A stretch of 64,000 nucleotides of DNA from Ulota crispa (lineage: Eukaryota > Streptophyta > Bryopsida > Orthotrichales > Orthotrichaceae), in the NCBI GenBank assembly GCA_963920765.1, contig OY987245.1, forward strand, positions 4,170,727 to 4,234,726, given 5' to 3'. Both the position numbers and the translations under genes were made by a program. The notes beneath the pieces are model-generated. The model searched no databases, had not been told where the DNA came from, and worked only from the letters and a program-made list of their open reading frames with translations. Below are positions 57,764 through 64,000 of the stretch, in pieces (within the stretch, counting starts at the first letter, position 1; each line of letters begins with the position of its first letter).

Positions 57764-58297
57764 TAAGATCTAATATCATAGTCATTTTTTAAAATACTTA
57801 TTTCTACAATATCTTGTGTTTTGATTTAGAGGGTTCATTATAGCATCTGTATTTGATATTTATATGGCAATAATGAAAATTGAATTTGTAAAACATGTTG
57901 AACTTAAATGACTGAACATAATGATTTTGCAAAATGTCATGATGTTTGTACTATGATCACCTTTATTTGCTGTAAAAAAAAGAATATGGTTGCAAACCAA
58001 GTATTGAAGAAAAAAGTTAAATTAGGTTATTTATAATTGAAAAATAAATTTAAATAAAAACATCGCATATGATTTTCTTACAATATAAAGAGAGTCATAC
58101 GTGATTTAATCCAATATATTCTAAGATGAAAATATTTGATTCCATTGCATCTAAACTTGGATAAGGAAAATAAATGAGTCTCATAAAATTTTAAAAAATT
58201 CATGAAGTTTGAGAGAAAAAACAAAGTTGCAAAGTATACAAAAAATCTTGCACAACTTAAAACACCTTAGCTCTAAGAACTTTTAATAAAGTAGTAT

Positions 58298-59142
58298 ATG
58301 GGTGATTGCAAAAAAGACTTCACGTTTTTGTCTCAAAATTCCTCTTTTATGAGTGTAATACTGGCAGTACTACCAGTACTGCAAGTACTATACATCATCT
58401 TCACAATGGAAATTTGAAACGTTCTTCCCATCCCAAATCTATTAGGAAGGAGGCATGTGGCATGTCATTTAGAAAGACCAACTATCAGTAATGGCAATTC
58501 AATGAATGGAAGAAAAAAAAATTCACATCCTTAGATGATGTTAGTGGTCAGTGGTACTAAGTAGTGCCAATTAATGGAGGGGAGTACTATGCAGGCATGT
58601 GGAGCAAAAAGTACCATAATTTTTAGGCTACGATATTTTCAATTTTAGTAATTACAAAAAAAATCCCAAAAAATAAAACAAAAAATGGCCATTTTTGCTC
58701 TATTCAAGACACTTGAATTGATGAAATTGCTTTTTTGAGGAAATTTGTTTTCTTTCTCCAATGCTTGACCAAAGGATGTCTACTTTGAGAGCATGTGGAA
58801 GGCTAAGAATTCACAATTTCTAAGAATCCTTCTATAAATCTATATAATGCTCTATGATGAACAACTTCCCTGATTTGTGGCATGAGATTTGCTTTTTGGA
58901 CCCAAAATAGTACTAAAAACCCCCAAAACAGCCAAAGTAGACACTTATTTAGGGGCTATATAAAAATAGTAAAATAATTTAAAAAAATTGCAAAAATTAC
59001 CAAAGGTCTGTAACTGTGACACGTACCTTCCTTTGAAATTTCAGTTCAAAAGAACTTGCTGAGCAAAAGTTACAAGCCAAAAAGCACCTCCAAGAGTGCA
59101 AGGAGACACAAACTAGTACAAGTATTTCTTGCAATCACCCAT
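58298..59142. mobile_element. MITE family I, copy 2 (845 bp)
   Basis: Left end ATGGGTGATTGCAAAAAA, right end TATTTCTTGCAATCACCCAT. If the first A is excluded, both sides are flanked by TA. Interior collinear with 30547-31290 (AGTACTAAAAACCCCCAAAA, CAAAGTAGACA, TGAAATTTCAGTTCAAAAG). Confidence 0.75.
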
Positions 59143-61511
59143 ATCTATAAAAGTATGCATTATTTTTTCCAACTAAACATTGTAATATAGTTGTTAGAAA
59201 AGTGGTGCAAATCATACAACTTTAAATGTGGTTCAAAATGTTAATCATAAAAGCACAATCAAATGAAATTTATTAAACCTACAATTTTGTGTATTAAAAG
59301 AGCAATATCAACTACTTTTAATGCAAATATTGTCTTGAAATCTCATATGCTAATTTTCACATTTAACTTCAAAAATAAAACACCTAAATTATGAAGCATA
59401 TTAGATACAAAACATCAAGTAATTTTAAATGACAATTGGTCTATCCAAATGATTTGGGCTTTTTCAGAAATCCATTCAACAAAATAAATCCCATGTTCAG
59501 GTAAACAAGCAAAACTTGAAACAAAACAAGTACTTGCATTACACCTTAGTTTTGAATTCTACAATGAATGCACAGCATCATGTATGAAGGTTAGAAAGTG
59601 ACCAATCATTATCAATGCATGATATCATATTGGTCTTTTCCACAACTTTTACAAGGATGTTGTCATAATTAGATTTGTATATGTTATGCAAATTTATTTA
59701 ATTTCTTTATTTTTATTGTTTCCGTATTATTTATTTCCTTTAAAAGAATTAACTTGAGTAATCATTAATTTTCAACCTGGATTAACCAATATCTACTACA
59801 ATGCATATGAAGTGCTAATGTATATAGAGTGGTGAAGCGCAACTTAAATTTCTTTTTTAACACAAAAGAGGAGAGAAGAAAAGAACAAGTAGATAAGTGA
59901 AAACAATGAAAATGAAATAATGAGCAGGAAGTGCAAACAATACAAACAAGAGAGAAGAATCCAGTACAAAAAAATAACCAAAAGATGAGAGCATCATATA
60001 CCAATACAACTTTCTTTTGAAAACCTAACATCTTTTGTTTCTTTTTATCACAAGAAGACAACCTTCCAAATTGGTAGATTGGTAAGGACTCTTTATACCT
60101 ACCAAACCGTAGATTTGGTTGGAGAAATATTTAGCACTATTGCTTGCATTCAAAGAGCGTGAAGTTTACCAAATATTTCACTTAGAGCCTTCAAATGAAG
60201 CCAATTTCTAAATTAAACATCCCTAGTAAACCTAGTAATTTCCTACGTAGGCTAAATTTGAAAAATCAATGTTGAATAGTACATAAAATTTGAAGAGTAC
60301 CTTTACATTTTTTGAGTCTAAATCAACTAGAAGTAATTCTAACCGTGTACTAATTGGGCTTTTGAACTGTTTGAATAACTAATACAACTTTTCTTTAAAT
60401 TATTTACTTGACATTATTTCTCTTTAAATATGTTAATTGTTCCAACATATTTGAGTGCATTGGCGCACAAAAATAAAGTATTCATTCTCTTTTGAGTTGT
60501 TAATATGCAATTTTCAACTATTTGGCTATTTAAAATGTTGAAATCAATCTTATGCTCTGCATGCTTTGACTAAGTGAACCTTATGTTAGTTTCTTGAACT
60601 CTTGTACATTTATAAATTGATAGAAACTTGGATTCTAACAATATTCTTTTTAATCTATTAACTTTTTTCATTTATCAACATAACACCTATTTAGCTTAGA
60701 CTTCATACTCTATCATCATAACACTTCACACTTATTTAGCTTAAATGTTGCACTAGTACAAAGGTACAACAAACCTTATTTTATAACAATAAGCAGTAAA
60801 CAAACAAAATTGGTATCCATATTGTTTTAACAAATTCATGGGTATGTCATACTGATGTCCTCTATGAATTAAATAAAATTACATACATTTTCAACATTTT
60901 TATAAAAAACCATAAAGGCCATTTAAATACAAGCTCGAGTACAAGTGCCACTATCAAATTATAGCATCTCTGAAGTTCATGTTTTATTGCATAGTGTAGG
61001 GCCCTAAGAAGGTGCAAACAATTAGCATAAAATATAAAATGAAAGTACAAAAATATAGATTCTTTATTTAATACTTGGTTGTCTTAGTTAGCGTTTTTAT
61101 ATATATATTATAACACTTTGAACATTTCATGAGGCTTTGATTATAATAACAAAGTGGAACAAGATGAATATGAAGATGTTTAAAAAAGATTGTAATGTGA
61201 ATTTAATGCAAAAGATAACTTAGCATTATGAAGAGAAAAGAAATCTAAAAAAAAACTTTACAAAATAAAGGCTTTGCAGTCCTGAGGATTTAATTCAAAA
61301 CCAAAAGAAAAAAATAAAATAAAGTAAATATCACAACTCTTTGAGAAACACTTTGCAAAGCATAAAACCATAATTAAAAAAAGATATAAATATCATGAAA
61401 ACACCATAATACATGCAAGAATAGTAACTGCAAATCATCATTCACAATCTCTTTCCATTTTACGCTCAAAGCAATATTGCTCAAGATGGTATTACACCTT
61501 TGTACAGCTTT
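59143..61511. other. Unassigned AT-rich stretch
   Basis: 2.4 kb without a gene, RNA or paired terminal repeats that I can support. Short frames look random. Confidence 0.45.
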
Positions 61512-61515
61512 TTAA

Positions 61516-61791
61516 TCCTCAAATGCCAAGGGCGGTCATTGCACCTACCCTTGTATAGTGTTCAAAGGTGAACAATGATCTCTACAGTGGTGCCCACACA
61601 TTAAAATATTATTTTTAAAAGTTGGATTGCCTATAAATATGAGTGCAATTCATGAGATAATCTTTTATCTTATATGATGAACCATGTGTTTATTATCACT
61701 TTTGAAAAAAACCAAACAAAAAACTGCTATTTTGCCCATTGTGTTTTTTTGATGGCAAGGGCACAAAAATCATCCCCTTGACATTTAAGGG
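61516..61791. mobile_element. Short TTAA-flanked MITE (276 bp)
   Basis: Left end TCCTCAAATGCCAAGGG, right end CCCTTGACATTTAAGGG, flanked by TTAA (61512-61515, 61792-61795). The ends are diverged from P3. The only TTAA element right of the HUB gene. Confidence 0.68.
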
Positions 61792-61895
61792 TTAATCAAT
61801 GCCATGGCTTGCATTTCAACCCTCTCAAAAACCCGCCAGAATAAAATGGACATTAAGTTCATGCTATACACAAGATGCATAAGAAAATTTACATA

Positions 61896-63477
61896 TAGTG
61901 ACTCACAAAACTGAGTTAGTGTTTGGATATTTTTCATTAAATAAGTTATATCATCACATGGAGTGAACAATCCAACCAGTAAAACATTGTTTTAGAAAGT
62001 AGAAGCTTTATTGATTATTTACATGGAAATCAAAAACAAAATGCACATAATATACGGAAGCACTAAATTTTGGAATCAAACCCCTTACTGACTCAGTTTT
62101 GGACTTGTGTGTCTATACACACTCAAAAATCAATTTACTTGCCCTATGCATAACCAATTGCTTGCACTTTTTATGGCATACTCTCATAAAGGTTCTCACA
62201 CTCAATGGAAGTGATAGAGCAGAAAATCTCAAACCCATGCTCTCACAGTTCTAAAAGACCCTTTGGACGTGTTGATTAACAATTGAGCTTCCGTTTTAGT
62301 ATTGCCCATAGGTGTTTTATAGGGCTTAGGTGGAGTGATTGAGTAAGTCACTTTAAAACATTGAAAAGTTGTTTAAACAATACTCTTTCATTGTTTTTGT
62401 TGTATGTTTTGGATTGTTGTCATGTTGAAAAATGACTCTAGATGCATCTATGCCATACTTTGAAAAAACATCATTGGGAGATTAGTCTCTAATACCTCAC
62501 AACAAACATATTGATTTATTGTGCCTTCTATCTTGCAAATCAAACCAAGACTAATTGCACTTATGCAATCCCAAACTATTGTAAAACCATTTCCATGTTT
62601 CACACTTTTCTTCATTGTTCAATCTACAAAACCCTCTTTGTCTCAATCCCAACATTAGTAACGACCATTTAAGTAGAAATGATTGATTAGAGTCTCATCT
62701 CAAAAAATCACTTGCTTCCAATTTGCAATAGATTAATTTTCAAGAGATTTGACAAATTTTAAACAAACTCAAATAAAAAATGGTTTTTTCTTCTTCACAT
62801 AAATCCTTTAAACTTGCAAATTCAATGCACATTGCATTGTTTGGACACCCATTTCATTGTTATATTGTTGCCTAACTAATTTCAATGGTTTTGGAGCAAT
62901 AATAAATCTTCTACATGTCACTACTCTCACACATACCCTCTCTAAGTGGTTTAAAATTTTAGTTGATTATCCTTCTGTAAATAGTTTAGTGTAAAAAAGA
63001 TGTTTCTTTTGGATCTCTCAACATAAGACTAAGTAACAACAACTATTTTGTTACATTTCTTGTGATTTTCTTGTTTTGTAGCAATGATATTACATTATTT
63101 TTATTTATTTAAAATAGTCGCCTTATCATGTTATAGAACAATTAAAAGTGCAATATACTATTAGAGAAGGAGTAGAAATACTCTTTCCTACTTATAACAC
63201 TCACAACTAAATTTAAGTTCTATGACATATTGTCAATATAAGGAGGAGATGGAGATATAGACATGCAAGACCAAAAGTGAGTCAGTGAGTGACTCTCCTT
63301 TGAAATGAAATATCTCAATCACCCTTGCAAATTTTTCATTGAAGTTTCCTTACATTAGTAAGTACTTGGATACCTTTAATCTGCTCTTTATGACACTTGA
63401 AAATATTTATTAATGCACTTGATATGACAAATTATATTAAGTAACAGTAAACACTGACTCAATTTTGTGAGTCACTG
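61896..63477 (-). mobile_element. Tc1-like DNA transposon, full length but dead (1582 bp)
   Basis: Outer ends TAGTGACTCACAAAACTGAG (left) and the inverse of CAGTGACTCACAAAATTGAG (right), flanked by TA (61894-61895, 63478-63479). A second, inner pair of related repeats lies at 62087-62107 (CTGACTCAGTTTTGGACTTG) and 63266-63289, giving an IR/DR layout. The body holds a broken Tc1 transposase on the minus strand. Length, TA duplication and CAGTG-type ends all fit Tc1. Confidence 0.87.
62245..62950 (-). pseudogene. Tc1-like DD34E transposase remnant
   Basis: Motifs in order on the minus strand: NWKQVIF, a stop (TGA 62700-62702), DETLINHF (first Asp at 62697-62699); GFTIVWDCI, then LGLICKIEGTINQY; VIFQHDNNPKHTTKTMKEY (second Asp at 62419-62421); LSPIKHLWAILKRKL (62285-62329). 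The last motif should contain PIEHLW; the catalytic Glu is Lys at 62315-62317. The second and third positions are 104 nt apart, one base short of the 105 expected for DD34E, so a 1-nt deletion is likely. Cut-and-paste transposase; inactive. Confidence 0.88.
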
Positions 63478-63479
63478 TA

Positions 63480-64000
63480 TATTGCAATTGTAGAGTATAT
63501 TGCAAGAGCAAGGGACTTCCTCCCTAGCCAATCCAAAAAATTAGTGCTCTGATGTCCCCATGAAACCTAACTTCTTGGTAGCTGCTACAATAGGACCGTA
63601 TGAGACGATAGATAACTAAGGACTTTGAAACACTCAGATCTAAAAACCAAGATAAGCCTCTCTCTCCACCTGGGAGAAAGGGTATTTTTAGTTAAATACT
63701 GTCTAATCTAAGCCCCGTTGGATAGTTTGATACATGTTGCAAGCCTAGAAATGTTCTAAGCTTAGGGGTTGTTTTGCACAACAAACCAAGGCCATTTTTC
63801 ACAATGCCATCCACAAATTCAGGCAAATGGGCCTCAAGGCCAGCCCCATCCACTTGGTATATCAAGAATATAATACAAGCCAATTTGCCAAAAAGTCGAG
63901 ACCATTACTCAAGGTGAGGATAAGCATTTGACAACTACTTTCAACAAGGAACATCCAATAGAACCATTAAGTTTTCTATTCTAATTGTACAAAATAATGC
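63480..64000. other. Unassigned window end
   Basis: No gene or repeat ends recognised. The short minus-strand frame near 63700-63880 does not match any protein known to me. Confidence 0.4.

Noticed and set aside
1-64000. CRISPR arrays, operons, tRNA or rRNA genes
   Set aside because: Repeats here are transposons or satellites without spacer structure. Spliced genes show a eukaryotic genome, and no cloverleaf or rRNA-like text was noticed.

Overview
The window is plant nuclear DNA: one intron-rich gene set in repeats. The gene is a complete HUB/BRE1-type histone H2B E3 ubiquitin ligase on the minus strand (stop at 43064, start codon at 51523). It has 19 coding exons; all 18 introns are GT..AG and all reading phases join, giving 890 residues, close to Arabidopsis HUB1/HUB2. 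Helitrons, Stowaway-, Tourist- and CACTA-type elements and a telo-box upstream of the gene also fit a land plant. The gypsy element looks like the fungal/Tcn1-type chromoviruses known from mosses and lycophytes. A Tc1 (DD34E) transposon and TTAA-flanked MITEs are also unusual for flowering plants. I therefore lean to a non-seed plant, but cannot name the species.

Layout: 1-5589 is a decayed, minus-strand Ty3/gypsy element that runs off the left edge, with one LTR inside the window and a 200-bp assembly gap. 5.6-42.2 kb is a MITE thicket with no convincing gene. At least 17 elements there start with CCC(C)TAAA-like ends and are flanked by TTAA or an identical variant tetranucleotide. They are mixed with about ten other inverted-repeat families, often nested. 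42.5-52.3 kb is the HUB gene with its UTRs and promoter. 52.3-64 kb is AT-rich and holds two Helitrons (one carrying a 31-bp minisatellite), a CACTA-type palindrome, one more TTAA element and a 1.58-kb Tc1-like transposon with a broken transposase.

The most novel part is the TTAA-specific (piggyBac-like) MITE population. Its target duplication can be checked inside the window, because one element sits in a repeat whose uninterrupted copies occur at two other positions. All repeat relationships were found by eye; no alignment or database search was run.
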